Part shown: positions 55,190 through 64,000 of the stretch, piece after piece
Position numbering within the stretch: position 1 is the first letter of the stretch
Layout: the number at the start of each line of letters is the position of its first letter
Assembly (NCBI GenBank): GCA_944321895.1
Contig: CALUNA010000016.1
Coordinates: 1-64,000 of the forward strand
From: an uncultured Bacteroidales bacterium
GTDB taxonomy: Bacteria; Bacteroidota; Bacteroidia; Bacteroidales; Paludibacteraceae
Length of the DNA: 64,000 nt
Direction: 5' to 3'
Notes under the pieces: generated by a model
What the model was told of the DNA's origin: nothing
Database searches by the model: none
What the model saw: the letters and a program-made list of their open reading frames with translations, nothing else
Program-made: the position numbers and the translations under genes

Positions 55190-56479
55190 ATGAAAAACAT
55201 TTGCTTATATTTTACGCTTCATGCACCCTACCGGCTGAAACGCTATCGCTTTTTTGAAATAGGCCAGGATCACTATTATTATGATGATTTCCAGACCGAA
55301 GACAAAATAACGCATGTTGCCCAACAATCCTACCTGCCGGCCAACCGGACGATTCTGGACATGATACGCAGCAGCAACGGAAAATTCAAGTGTGCTTATG
55401 CCGTTTCCGGTATCATTCTGGAACAATTGGAGCAATACGCCCCTGAAGTAATCGACAGCTTTAAGGAACTGGCCCAAACCGGTTGCATTGAATTTCTGGC
55501 CGAGCCCTATGCACACTCGCTGGCCTCCATCTTCAATGCAAACGAGTGGGAAAACCAACTCAAGCTACACGCTGACAAAGTAGAATCCCTGTTTGGAATC
55601 CGCCCAACCACTCTGTGCAATTCCGACCTGATCTATTCCGATGACATTGGCGACAAAGCCTATAAAATGGGCTTCAAGGCCATGCTGGTTGAAGGTGCCA
55701 AACACACTATGGGCTGGAAGAGTTCCAACTACATCTACCGCTCAGCTCCCGCACCCAAACTGAAACTGCTGGTGCGCAACACCAAACTGAGTGATGACAT
55801 TGCCTTCCGCTTTTCTGACTACACATGGCAAGACTTCCCGCTGGATGCCGGAAAATACATGAGCTGGATACATTCCACACCGGAAGAAGAACCCATTGTC
55901 AATATCGGTTTCGGCTATGATGCCTTGGGCATAAACAACAATGCACAAAGCGGCATATTTGATTTTATCAAGGCACTTCCCTATTTTGCCATGGAAAACG
56001 GCATCGGATTCATGTTGCCTACGGAAGCTGCCAAAAAAATAGCAGCCGTCGATGACTTTATCAGCTGTCCATATCCCATGTCATGGTCTGGCGAAGCCAA
56101 AGACCTGAGCGCATGGTGCGGAAACGACCTGCAACATGAAGCATTGAACAAATTGTACAGTGTTGCGGAAAGAGTACGCCTGTGCTCCGACAAATCCCTG
56201 AAACATGACTGGGAAATCCTGCAGGCATCCGATAATTTCCGCTACATGAGCCACTCCGATGCCTGGGGAACAAACTACGAATCTGCTTATGAAGCATTTA
56301 TGAACTACATGAACGTGTTGGCCGATTTTCTGCAACGTGTAGAGGAGCAGTATCCGACCACTATCGAAAATGAAGAATTGAATGCTTTGCTGAAAACAAT
56401 CAACAATCAGGAAAAGGAAATCGAAAAACTGGAAAAGGAACTGAAAGCTGCGCATTCGCGCAAATCAACAGCCAAATAA
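55190..56479 (+). CDS. GH57 alpha-amylase-like protein with substituted catalytic residues
   Basis: A 429-residue cytoplasmic protein of family GH57 (N-terminal ICLYFTLHAPYRLKRYRFFEI, (beta/alpha)7 barrel), ending in a Lys/Glu-rich coiled-coil (about 395-425). The family nucleophile is Glu in the region-3 motif N-T-E-L-I-Y; here it reads C-N-S-D146-L-I-Y. The region-4 motif F-M-D-Y-E-T-F-G is replaced by F-G242-Y-D244-A-L-G, so the acid/base Asp seems missing too (my alignment by eye). Such alpha-amylase-like GH57 proteins are known from Bacteroidetes. It may be a non-catalytic glycogen-binding or scaffolding protein. It is the last gene of the glycogen operon and is followed by a strong terminator. 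Confidence 0.85.
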   Translation: MKNICLYFTLHAPYRLKRYRFFEIGQDHYYYDDFQTEDKITHVAQQSYLPANRTILDMIRSSNGKFKCAYAVSGIILEQLEQYAPEVIDSFKELAQTGCIEFLAEPYAHSLASIFNANEWENQLKLHADKVESLFGIRPTTLCNSDLIYSDDIGDKAYKMGFKAMLVEGAKHTMGWKSSNYIYRSAPAPKLKLLVRNTKLSDDIAFRFSDYTWQDFPLDAGKYMSWIHSTPEEEPIVNIGFGYDALGINNNAQSGIFDFIKALPYFAMENGIGFMLPTEAAKKIAAVDDFISCPYPMSWSGEAKDLSAWCGNDLQHEALNKLYSVAERVRLCSDKSLKHDWEILQASDNFRYMSHSDAWGTNYESAYEAFMNYMNVLADFLQRVEEQYPTTIENEELNALLKTINNQEKEIEKLEKELKAAHSRKSTAK

Positions 56480-56491
56480 ATCTCCTTTATC

Positions 56492-56528
56492 AATGAGGGC
56501 GGCTCTCACGGGTCGCCCTCATTTTTTT
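56492..56528 (+). terminator. Terminator of the glycogen operon
   Basis: AATGAGGGCG (56492-56501) pairs with CGCCCTCATT (56514-56523), followed by a T-run. Confidence 0.9.
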
Positions 56529-56776
56529 ATATCTGCCGGTGATTTTCCAAAAGGAAAATTTACTTCTGGACACCTTCACGCATACCCATGAACGGCAGAC
56601 AAGCCGTAAAAAAACACCTTGTCCTGCGATACCGGCTTGATACCCGCCATGACACTCAGAATCCATCTCACAATACTCTGAAACGCGATTTCAGACAAAT
56701 GAACCATATGACATGACACACACAATCTGATACCGGTTTGCACACCGGACAAACCATCGCTCTTACAAATACATAA
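56529..56776. other. Gene-free stretch between glycogen operon and truncated susC
   Basis: No credible gene is visible on either strand; a 70-codon frame on the - strand has no family features. It holds one small palindrome (ATTTTCC-AAAA-GGAAAAT, 56542-56559) and the pair GGTTTG/CAAACC around 56730-56755. I see no TAnnTTTG promoter and no trace of the missing susC 5' end in any frame. Confidence 0.5.
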
Positions 56777-56839
56777 CAACCAGCACATTACAAAAATTCA
56801 CCAAGTAGCTCCAATACTCTGGTAATTTCCTTTATCGGA

Positions 56840-59770
56840 ATGAAAACAGTTGAGGCAGAAGCCATAGATGGCATGGTTGTGGAAATGGCCGACAACACAT
56901 CCGAACTGGACGAAGTCATGGTTGTTGCCTTCGGTACGACGACCAAGAAATCTTTCACAGGTTCTGCAGCTGTAGTTAAAGGAGAAGAAATCAGCAAAAA
57001 CCAATCTTCCAACGTAACCAATAATCTGGCCGGTAAGGTAGCCGGTGTGCAAGGACTCTCAAGCAACGGACAGCCCGGAACCGGCAGCACAATCCGAATT
57101 CGCGGTATCGGTTCCATGTATGCCAGCAATTCCCCGTTATATGTTGTGGACGGTGTCCCTTACGACAGTGATATTTCTGCTATCAACAATGCCGATATAG
57201 AATCAGTAACTGTCTTGAAAGATGCCGCCTCCAATGCCTTGTATGGTGCACGTGGTGCAAACGGTGTAATCATCATCACGACCAAGCGCGGTAAAAGCAA
57301 AGGCGCAACCGTCAATATTGATGCCAAATGGGGAAACAACACGCGTGCGGTTCCTGCATACAACGTAATGACTGACCCCGGCATGTATTATGAAACATTT
57401 TACCGGGCCTTGTACAACAGCCAGGCAAGCAAGGGCAGTGATTATGCCCACGAATACGCCAACGCATATCTGTTGGATGCCGCCAACGGAGGTCTTGGCT
57501 ATCAGGTTTATACATTGCCGGACGGACAGCGTCTGGTCGGCAGGAACTTCAAGCTGAACCCGAATGCCGTTCCAGGATACAGCGATGGCAAAAATTATTA
57601 CCTGGCCGACAACTGGTATGACGAGCTGTTCAAATCAAACAATCTGCGCCAGGAATACAATGTTAACGTAAGCGGTTCCAACAACGACCTGACCTATTAC
57701 GCATCCATCAGCAAACTGGATGACACAGGTATCATTGAGAATTCTGATTTTTCACGTCTTTCAGCACGTGTCAATGCCGACTATCAGGCAAAGAAATGGC
57801 TGAAAATAGGCACAAACATGACTTATGTAAACTCAACCAGCCGCTCACCGAGCGACCAAACAACGACAAACTCTTCCGGCAACCTGTTCTTCCTGACTTC
57901 TTCCATCGCCCCGATTTATCCATTGTATATCAGGGATGCCAATGGCAATAAAATGCAGGATGCACGCGGTTATACCATCTACGATTACGGTGATGGAACA
58001 ATAGCCAATGCAAAACGTCCGTTCATGAGCCAGTCCAACCCGGCCGGCATGTTGGAGCAGAACATTGAGCAGTATGTGAGCGACTACTTCGTCGGGAAAT
58101 GGTATGCCGTAGCTGAAATCTACAAGGGTCTGAAACTGAATGCAAACATAGGTATCACATCTGCAAATAGCCGATATAACATGTTGATGAATCCATACTA
58201 CGGTCAGTTTGCAAGTTCAGGAGGATATGTGTCCGTTCAGAACGGCCGCTTTTTCAGCAAGAACCAGCAATATCTGGTAACCTACGTGAACAAGTTCGGT
58301 GTCCACAACATTGATGTCCTGGCCGGTTTTGAGGCATATGATTACGTGTCATCTTCATTGTCTGGTTTCCAGCAGAAAGTATTCCAGGACAATGTGGCCG
58401 AAATAGGGAACACGATTGTGCAGCCCTCCACAAGCTCCGCGAGTTCATCGTATGCCACAATGGGTATTCTGGCCCAGGTAAAGTATGATTACGATTCAAA
58501 GTATTATATCTCGGCTTCCTATCGCCGCGATGCTTCTTCATGTTTTGCCCCGGAGAACCGCTGGGGTAATTTCTGGTCAGCCGGCGCAGCTTGGGACATC
58601 AACCAAGAAGGCTTTATGGAAGGTGCGGACTGGATTAACTTGTTAAAGTTGAAAGCAAGTTACGGTGCGCAAGGTAATGACAACTTGAATAACTTATATC
58701 CGTACATAGACCAATATACCATTTCTGAAAACAACGGTGAATTTGCAACGGCCTTGTCCTATAAAGGAAACCGTGACATAACATGGGAAACATCCTACAA
58801 CATGAACTTCGGTGTGGATTTCTCGCTTTTCGATGAGCGTCTGAGCGGAACAGTTGAAGGTTTCTCGCGCCGTACGGAAGACATGCTGTACTTCAAGCCG
58901 GTTTCACCTTCAAACGGTTACGATGCGTTGCCTATGAACGTGGGGTCCATGCGCAATGCCGGTGTGGAGATTGACCTTCATGCCGACATCATCCGCACAA
59001 AATCATTCACCTGGAACATGTATGCCAATGCCACGCACGTCAAAAACAAAATTCTGGAATTGGATGAATCCCTGAACGGACAATGGATCAGCGGCAGCTA
59101 CATGTACCGTGAAGGCGAATCCATGTACAATTTCTACATGCGTGAATATGCCGGCGTAGACCCTGTAACGGGCAGTTCATTGTGGTATGTTGACATTACC
59201 GACGCGGCCGGCAATGTTACGGGACGCACCACAACCGACAACTGGTCAAACGCAACACGCTATGAGCAAGGCGACATATTGCCCAAACTTTATGGCGGTT
59301 TCGGCACCTCTTTTGAATTTTACGGCGTGGACTTGTCGGTCGATTTTGCCTACCAGCTGGGAGGCCGCATCTACGACAACTTCTATTCAGCAAGCATGCA
59401 TGCCGGTTACGGCGGTGATGCCGGACGAAACTGGCACATGGATATCCTGAATGCATGGACACCGGAAAACCCATACACGGATGTACCAAAGGTAAATTCC
59501 AACGACACCTACACCAATGCCATGTCTACCCGATTCCTGACAAGCTCCGACTACCTGTCGTTGCAAAACGTAACAATCGGCTACTCGCTGCCGAGCAAAT
59601 GGCTGAAGAAAATCAAGGTGGAAAAAGTGCGTGTCTACGGCGTGGCCGACAACGTATGGCTATGGTCCGCCCGCAAAGGTTTGGATCCACGTCAAAGTTA
59701 CTCAGCTGCCGATGCGGCCGTCTATACGCCGATCCGCTCCATTTCCGGGGGTATCAGTATCACTTTCTAA
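56840..59770 (+). CDS. SusC-family transporter lacking its N-terminus (broken or silent)
   Basis: The 976 residues read from ATG 56840 cover the TonB box (SELDEVMVVAFG), the plug (GSTIRIRGIGSMYASNSPLYVVD, SNALYGARGANGVIIITTK) and a full barrel ending ISGGISITF. No signal peptide precedes it, and the carboxypeptidase-like domain is reduced to its last strand. The frame is open back to a TAA at 56774-56776, and family similarity continues upstream of the ATG (SSSNTLVISFIG), so ATG 56840 lies inside the original gene. About 90 N-terminal residues are missing. Without a signal peptide the protein cannot reach the outer membrane. It is either a deletion product, a silent cassette of a recombining SusC locus, or an assembly join. 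Its SusD partner follows by 30 bp and is intact. Confidence 0.85.
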   Translation: MKTVEAEAIDGMVVEMADNTSELDEVMVVAFGTTTKKSFTGSAAVVKGEEISKNQSSNVTNNLAGKVAGVQGLSSNGQPGTGSTIRIRGIGSMYASNSPLYVVDGVPYDSDISAINNADIESVTVLKDAASNALYGARGANGVIIITTKRGKSKGATVNIDAKWGNNTRAVPAYNVMTDPGMYYETFYRALYNSQASKGSDYAHEYANAYLLDAANGGLGYQVYTLPDGQRLVGRNFKLNPNAVPGYSDGKNYYLADNWYDELFKSNNLRQEYNVNVSGSNNDLTYYASISKLDDTGIIENSDFSRLSARVNADYQAKKWLKIGTNMTYVNSTSRSPSDQTTTNSSGNLFFLTSSIAPIYPLYIRDANGNKMQDARGYTIYDYGDGTIANAKRPFMSQSNPAGMLEQNIEQYVSDYFVGKWYAVAEIYKGLKLNANIGITSANSRYNMLMNPYYGQFASSGGYVSVQNGRFFSKNQQYLVTYVNKFGVHNIDVLAGFEAYDYVSSSLSGFQQKVFQDNVAEIGNTIVQPSTSSASSSYATMGILAQVKYDYDSKYYISASYRRDASSCFAPENRWGNFWSAGAAWDINQEGFMEGADWINLLKLKASYGAQGNDNLNNLYPYIDQYTISENNGEFATALSYKGNRDITWETSYNMNFGVDFSLFDERLSGTVEGFSRRTEDMLYFKPVSPSNGYDALPMNVGSMRNAGVEIDLHADIIRTKSFTWNMYANATHVKNKILELDESLNGQWISGSYMYREGESMYNFYMREYAGVDPVTGSSLWYVDITDAAGNVTGRTTTDNWSNATRYEQGDILPKLYGGFGTSFEFYGVDLSVDFAYQLGGRIYDNFYSASMHAGYGGDAGRNWHMDILNAWTPENPYTDVPKVNSNDTYTNAMSTRFLTSSDYLSLQNVTIGYSLPSKWLKKIKVEKVRVYGVADNVWLWSARKGLDPRQSYSAADAAVYTPIRSISGGISITF

Positions 59771-59800
59771 CATGTCAAACCGAATAAAAACAATCAGAAT

Positions 59801-61390
59801 ATGAAAACTATCAATAAATATTTATCCGTCTTTCTGTGCGCATTGACGCTGGCCGGTTGCGAAGACATGCTGAACAAAGTGCCGGAAGGTTCTCTCATAA
59901 CCCAAGACCAGAAAGACCAGGCTATAGCAAACAACCCTGCGTTGCTGGCTGCAGATGTGGCCGCCATGAATGCCAACATGATTGGCGCCATGGCCATCTT
60001 GGGTACTGACTATCATAACGATTTCGGCTATGCGGCAGCATGCATGTATATGGACTGCAACGGTTCCGACATGACTTGTGCCAATATCGGCTACAACTGG
60101 TTCTCGCCAAATTCAGATTACACGGACAGGACATATACATCGAGTGCCACCTACTTCATGTGGAGTTTGTTCTATACCCAGATTTATTCCGCCAACAATG
60201 TAATTGCTTCCGTTTCGGAGGACACGGAGGATGCCACCTTGAAAGCATATCGCGGACAGGCATTGGCAATCCGTGCATTTGATTATCTGGCTTTGGCACA
60301 ATTGCACCAATTCACCTACCTCGGACACGAGAACGAACCTTGCGTACCGATTATCACGGAAGAAACAACGGCGGAACAGACATCCAACAACCCGCGCGCA
60401 ACGGTCAAAGCCGTTTATGAGCTGATCATGAATGACCTGAACGAAGCCGTAAACCTGCTGAAAGGTTACAAACGCCAGGATAAGGGTTACGTGGACCAGG
60501 CTGTGGCCTATGGGTTGCGCGCAAGAGCCAACATGCTGATTGGCAACTATGCACAAGCCTATAACGATGCAGACAGTGCATTAGTCATTTCGGGTGCCAC
60601 ACCTTATACCATCGAAGATTTGGCTGAACCAAAATTCTGGGATGCCAACGACAAGACTGTCATGTGGGCAAATATTATAACAGAAACAAACGACATTGTC
60701 ACAACCGGTATCGTGAACATGCCGTCACATTTGTGTTCTTTCTACACGGATGGTTATGTCGGCGTTGGTGCCTGGAAGAAAATCAACAAACCGTTGTTTG
60801 AAAAAATTGCTTCCACCGACGTGCGCAAAGGTTGGTGGCTGGACGAAAACGCGTCTTCACCTGTCGTTGCCGATGCAAAATATACGGACTGGTTTGCAAC
60901 AGCTTCCGCCGATAGTGAATTCGGTGCTTACACCAACGTGAAGTTCGGCCCGGACAACAATGATTTGGCCAATCTGGTTCCCGCACAAGACTGGTTCCTG
61001 ATGCGTTCGGAAGAGATGTATCTTATCAAAGCAGAAGCTCTGGCACAACAAAACAAAACAGCGGAAGCCCAAAAGGAATTGGAAGATTTTGTAAAAACCT
61101 ATCGCAATCCTGTATATACGGCACCGACAAGCAACCTGATTGATGAAATTTACCTGCAACGACGCATCGAACTATGGGGCGAAGGCTTCATCTTCTACGA
61201 CATCATGCGTTTGAAAAAGCCCGTTACCCGTGTAGAAGATGGCAACACATCGTTCCCTGCCGCATGGCAGTTCAATATCAACGCCGAAGACCCGATTTTG
61301 TTGTGGCTCGTACCGCAATCTGAAATAGAAGCCAACGATGGTATCAGCGAATCAGACAATAACGAAGCTGTTCCTGCGCCAAAGGCCTAA
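59801..61390 (+). CDS. SusD-family lipoprotein of the second locus
   Basis: A 529-residue SusD/RagB protein with the lipoprotein signal MKTINKYLSVFLCALTLAGC. Family features are NKVPEGSLITQDQKDQA near the N-terminus, LKAYRGQALAIRAFDYLALAQ, the helical TPR-like core, WFLMRSEEMYLIKAEALAQ and RRIELWGEGFIFYDIMRLKK at the C-terminus. It pairs with the truncated SusC at 56840. No degradative enzyme is near it in the window, so the glycan or peptide it binds is unknown. Confidence 0.93.
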   Translation: MKTINKYLSVFLCALTLAGCEDMLNKVPEGSLITQDQKDQAIANNPALLAADVAAMNANMIGAMAILGTDYHNDFGYAAACMYMDCNGSDMTCANIGYNWFSPNSDYTDRTYTSSATYFMWSLFYTQIYSANNVIASVSEDTEDATLKAYRGQALAIRAFDYLALAQLHQFTYLGHENEPCVPIITEETTAEQTSNNPRATVKAVYELIMNDLNEAVNLLKGYKRQDKGYVDQAVAYGLRARANMLIGNYAQAYNDADSALVISGATPYTIEDLAEPKFWDANDKTVMWANIITETNDIVTTGIVNMPSHLCSFYTDGYVGVGAWKKINKPLFEKIASTDVRKGWWLDENASSPVVADAKYTDWFATASADSEFGAYTNVKFGPDNNDLANLVPAQDWFLMRSEEMYLIKAEALAQQNKTAEAQKELEDFVKTYRNPVYTAPTSNLIDEIYLQRRIELWGEGFIFYDIMRLKKPVTRVEDGNTSFPAAWQFNINAEDPILLWLVPQSEIEANDGISESDNNEAVPAPKA

Positions 61391-61419
61391 TATGTTGAAC
61401 TTTATAATTTATTTTCAAT

Positions 61420-62886
61420 ATGAAACCAGTAAATAGAATATTGCTCGCTTTTGGAGCGGTGGCTTTGGCTTTCGCTTCATGCGAAGAAATTGTTGAACGC
61501 GAAATTGCGCCCAAGGAAACCAGCGGCGTATATTTTCTGGAAACCAATGTTACGTCACACACTTTCCTGCCTGATTCAACCGTTGCTTTTGACGTGTTGG
61601 TCGGACGTGTCAATGCAGACAAGCAGGAAACCGTAAAATATACGGTCGAAGACGAATACGGAGTATTTGTCTTGCCGGACTCCATCGTTTTTGAAAAAGG
61701 AGTTACGGTGGACACCATCCACGTTACCGCTCCGAACATGACGCTGGGTATGAACGCGGAACTCAGTTTGGCCATGGACATGGAGAACGTTTCCATTTAC
61801 GGCGCCGCTTCCGTAACAATCTCTGTTTTGAGGGACTATGAATGGATAAACAGGGGAACAGCCACGTTTACCGACCCATTCGGATTGGGTGCCGCTTCAT
61901 GTTCGGTACAACAGGCCAAAGGAACCAATCTGTTCTGCCTGCGCGACCCATACAAAGGCTTAGAATCCGTTTTGCAGGATTATATGGGCAGTGACTGGAC
62001 TATGCCAACCGGATACTCCCTGCAGTTTACCATGGATACTACAAATTGGGCTGTTGAATACCTGCCTCAAGTCCAGGATATTGGAGTTTCCGCCTTTTCC
62101 GAAATTGTATTGGGAATTGCAGGCCTGACAATTCTATACGAAGAAGCGCAGTTAGGTTGCTATCATGAATCCAATGGAAACCAATACACCATTGTCGCAT
62201 ACTTATACGACGGCAATTACTATTACACTCCGGAAATATATATTTCCTTTGTTTGGGACGAAGCCAATTTCCCGAATCCGGATCTGATTATTGACCCGGC
62301 AGAAGGCGACGGAAAGCTGGAACTGGATTTAGAGTTGTCGGATGGTATGGGAGCCTGGTACGGCAATTTAGGATATACCGACAAATACGGCCGTCCCCTG
62401 TTCTCCAATTACTACCTGATATTATGTGACTCCATCTACAATGATTCTTTCGCAGGAAACCAAATGATACTCGACATCTATGCAACTCCTTCGGAAGGAC
62501 CGGCTTCATTTGAGGGAGAATATACAATTGGCAGCAGCATGGAGGCAGGAAACGTATTGGCCGGTTACAAGAGCGCAAGTGGCATTATGGGTTCATACAT
62601 ATACTATGCACCGACCAAAACTGTTCTCTACCTGTCTGAGGGCACGGTTACCGTAAAGGATGAAACAGATGGAAGCACCAGCATCCGGGTTGCCGCCCAA
62701 AACCTGACAGGAGATACAATCAATATTTCCTATAAAGGCGAGTTGCAAATCATGGACGCGACCCAAACCCGTAACATGGACACAAAAAACAAAAGCGAAT
62801 TTGTTTCATCGTTTCATGCAGCATCTTTGCCCACAGTCCGGAAACCGGTAATCAACCTTAAACCGGCAGCTAACATAAAATTCTAA
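61420..62886 (+). CDS. Lipoprotein of unknown function in the second SusCD locus
   Basis: A 488-residue lipoprotein (MKPVNRILLAFGAVALAFASC). The N-terminal ~130 residues form an immunoglobulin-like beta domain (GVYFLETNVTSHTFLPDSTV...FEKGVTVDTIHV) of the kind found in SusE/F-position proteins. The rest is aromatic-rich beta structure (EYEWINRG-type opening, YYTPEIYISFVW) without enzyme motifs. It starts 29 bp after susD and is probably a surface substrate-binding protein of this locus. I do not recognise a named family with confidence. Confidence 0.7.
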   Translation: MKPVNRILLAFGAVALAFASCEEIVEREIAPKETSGVYFLETNVTSHTFLPDSTVAFDVLVGRVNADKQETVKYTVEDEYGVFVLPDSIVFEKGVTVDTIHVTAPNMTLGMNAELSLAMDMENVSIYGAASVTISVLRDYEWINRGTATFTDPFGLGAASCSVQQAKGTNLFCLRDPYKGLESVLQDYMGSDWTMPTGYSLQFTMDTTNWAVEYLPQVQDIGVSAFSEIVLGIAGLTILYEEAQLGCYHESNGNQYTIVAYLYDGNYYYTPEIYISFVWDEANFPNPDLIIDPAEGDGKLELDLELSDGMGAWYGNLGYTDKYGRPLFSNYYLILCDSIYNDSFAGNQMILDIYATPSEGPASFEGEYTIGSSMEAGNVLAGYKSASGIMGSYIYYAPTKTVLYLSEGTVTVKDETDGSTSIRVAAQNLTGDTINISYKGELQIMDATQTRNMDTKNKSEFVSSFHAASLPTVRKPVINLKPAANIKF

Positions 62887-62911
62887 TTTGTAACAAAAGA
62901 ACAAAGAAGAT

Positions 62912-63991
62912 ATGAACAAGATCATAAATAAAACAGTTTTACTGGCAGCTTTGGCCGTCAGCGGCTTTGCATGCCAGTCACCGGAGTTGGACACATCTGC
63001 TCTGGATACGGTTGTTTCCGAACGTGAAGCACTTACCATCAACCGCGTACAATATGTCGGAGACAATTTGATTTCCGAAACATTTGCCATCAGCCTGGCA
63101 TCGGAAGGTGTCAGCGTCAGTTATAACGACACATGGCAACCCACCTACTACGGACACGGATATTTCATTCAGTTTGAAGCTACTGCACCCGTACTCACGG
63201 AAGAAGGCGGAATTCCTGCTGCCGGCATGTACAATTTGTCCGATACGGCCATATACATGATTAGCCGCGCATACGTTACCATCATACACGATGGAGCCAG
63301 CTCCAGCACAGCGCAAACACTTGCCCTGACAGACGGTACGGTAAAAATATCGGAAGATGCCGGAAACTATACCTTTGATGTGGAATTCACTACAGTGCTT
63401 GGCACAAAAATACAGGGCCATTCGGCCAAGGCTGAAAAAATCCACGTGGAAAAAAGCAGCTATTGGTTTGAACCGACAGCAGAAGACAAGGTGCTGAAAG
63501 ATACCGAATGGAATGTAAGCGAATTCTCTTTTAAATATTCCGAAGATGCGTCAGGAAGATATTCCGAGAACGTACTCACCTTGCCCACCAGTGCCGGAAC
63601 AGCTGTTATCTCATACTACGACTATGCATGGGACTATGCTACTCAAGGGATTATACAGAATCCAACAGAGCCTTTCCCAGATTCCTTTTATGAATCCCTC
63701 GGCGTAAAATCTCCATACAATGCTCTCTCGGCCGGCATCTATGAACCCGAAACCGATGGTCCGTGGGGCGGTTCATTTGGCTCACCGGATGGAGGCGATA
63801 TCAGCAGCTACATTCTGATGAACTCCACGGAAACCTCCGGATATTCAGACGTTTACTGGATTACAGGCGGAAAGTTGGATGTTACAACTTCCGTGGTAGA
63901 GAACAAAGAATGCCTGAAAATCGTGGCCGACCTGGAAACATCAAATGGTTCCACCATTAAAATCACCTATGATGAAGCAGCCGCAAAATAA
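62912..63991 (+). CDS. Second lipoprotein of unknown function in the SusCD locus
   Basis: A 359-residue protein with a lipoprotein signal (MNKIINKTVLLAALAVSGFAC). The body is beta-rich (YFIQFEATAPVLTEEGGIPA, GTKIQGHSAKAEKIHVEKSS, YILMNSTETSGYSDVYWITG) with no catalytic motif. It follows the preceding lipoprotein gene by 25 bp and is complete, with its stop at 63989-63991. Position suggests an accessory surface-binding lipoprotein of the SusC/SusD system. The operon may continue beyond the window. Confidence 0.7.
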   Translation: MNKIINKTVLLAALAVSGFACQSPELDTSALDTVVSEREALTINRVQYVGDNLISETFAISLASEGVSVSYNDTWQPTYYGHGYFIQFEATAPVLTEEGGIPAAGMYNLSDTAIYMISRAYVTIIHDGASSSTAQTLALTDGTVKISEDAGNYTFDVEFTTVLGTKIQGHSAKAEKIHVEKSSYWFEPTAEDKVLKDTEWNVSEFSFKYSEDASGRYSENVLTLPTSAGTAVISYYDYAWDYATQGIIQNPTEPFPDSFYESLGVKSPYNALSAGIYEPETDGPWGGSFGSPDGGDISSYILMNSTETSGYSDVYWITGGKLDVTTSVVENKECLKIVADLETSNGSTIKITYDEAAAK

Positions 63992-64000
63992 ACCGGTTAT

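Noticed and set aside
56576-56788. 70-codon frame on the - strand in the gap before the truncated susC
   Set aside because: No family resemblance, no promoter, and coding character not apparent.

Overview
The window is a Bacteroidales chromosome segment. The supporting evidence is the set of SusC/SusD pairs, a hybrid two-component regulator (HTCS), -7 promoter elements of the TAnnTTTG type, many lipoprotein signal peptides, and C-terminal sorting tails of the type IX secretion system (T9SS). Family and genus cannot be fixed from the sequence alone. No tRNA, rRNA, CRISPR array or transposase gene is visible.

Region 1 (1-8476, + strand) is a tandem array of five BspA-like leucine-rich-repeat surface proteins: one cut by the window edge, three full length, and one reduced to its first ~85 codons. 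Three share an almost identical 3' block (sorting tail, stop codon and hairpin). Internal tandem duplications of 204, 228 and 729 bp show active repeat expansion. The last copy is broken off abruptly next to the 3' end of ftsH.

Region 2 (8451-22633) is housekeeping. On the - strand lie ftsH (interrupted by a one-base frameshift), a gamma-carbonic-anhydrase-like protein, tpiA, a DoxX/thioredoxin-like membrane protein, a DUF1599 protein, an orphan ilvN, recA, a HIT protein and nth. On the + strand lie a C69 peptidase and then ftsK-lolA-trxB.

Region 3 (22662-47164, all + strand) is a complete polysaccharide utilisation locus for chondroitin sulfate and/or hyaluronan. It has an HTCS sensor-regulator, a lipoprotein sulfatase, two paralogous T9SS-tailed beta-helix proteins of unknown function, SusC, SusD, a probable surface glycan-binding lipoprotein, two family PL8 lyases with the catalytic His/Tyr/Arg/Glu set, a GH88 unsaturated glucuronyl hydrolase and an N-acetylhexosamine-kinase-like enzyme. 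The inferred pathway is: bind and cleave the polymer outside, import through SusCD, desulfate and split disaccharides in the periplasm, and phosphorylate the freed amino sugar in the cytoplasm. Two promoters in this locus share a direct-repeat box exactly 25 bp upstream of the -7 element, a candidate HTCS operator.

Region 4 (47299-56523) holds a T9SS-tailed secreted protein and der on the - strand. On the + strand are mtgA-lipB-hypoxanthine-DNA glycosylase and a glycogen operon (debranching enzyme, glycosyltransferase, GH57-like protein whose catalytic residues look substituted).

Region 5 (56777-63991) is a second SusC/SusD locus with two uncharacterised lipoproteins. Its susC lacks the signal peptide and most of the N-terminal regulatory domain, so it is either a broken gene or a silent cassette.
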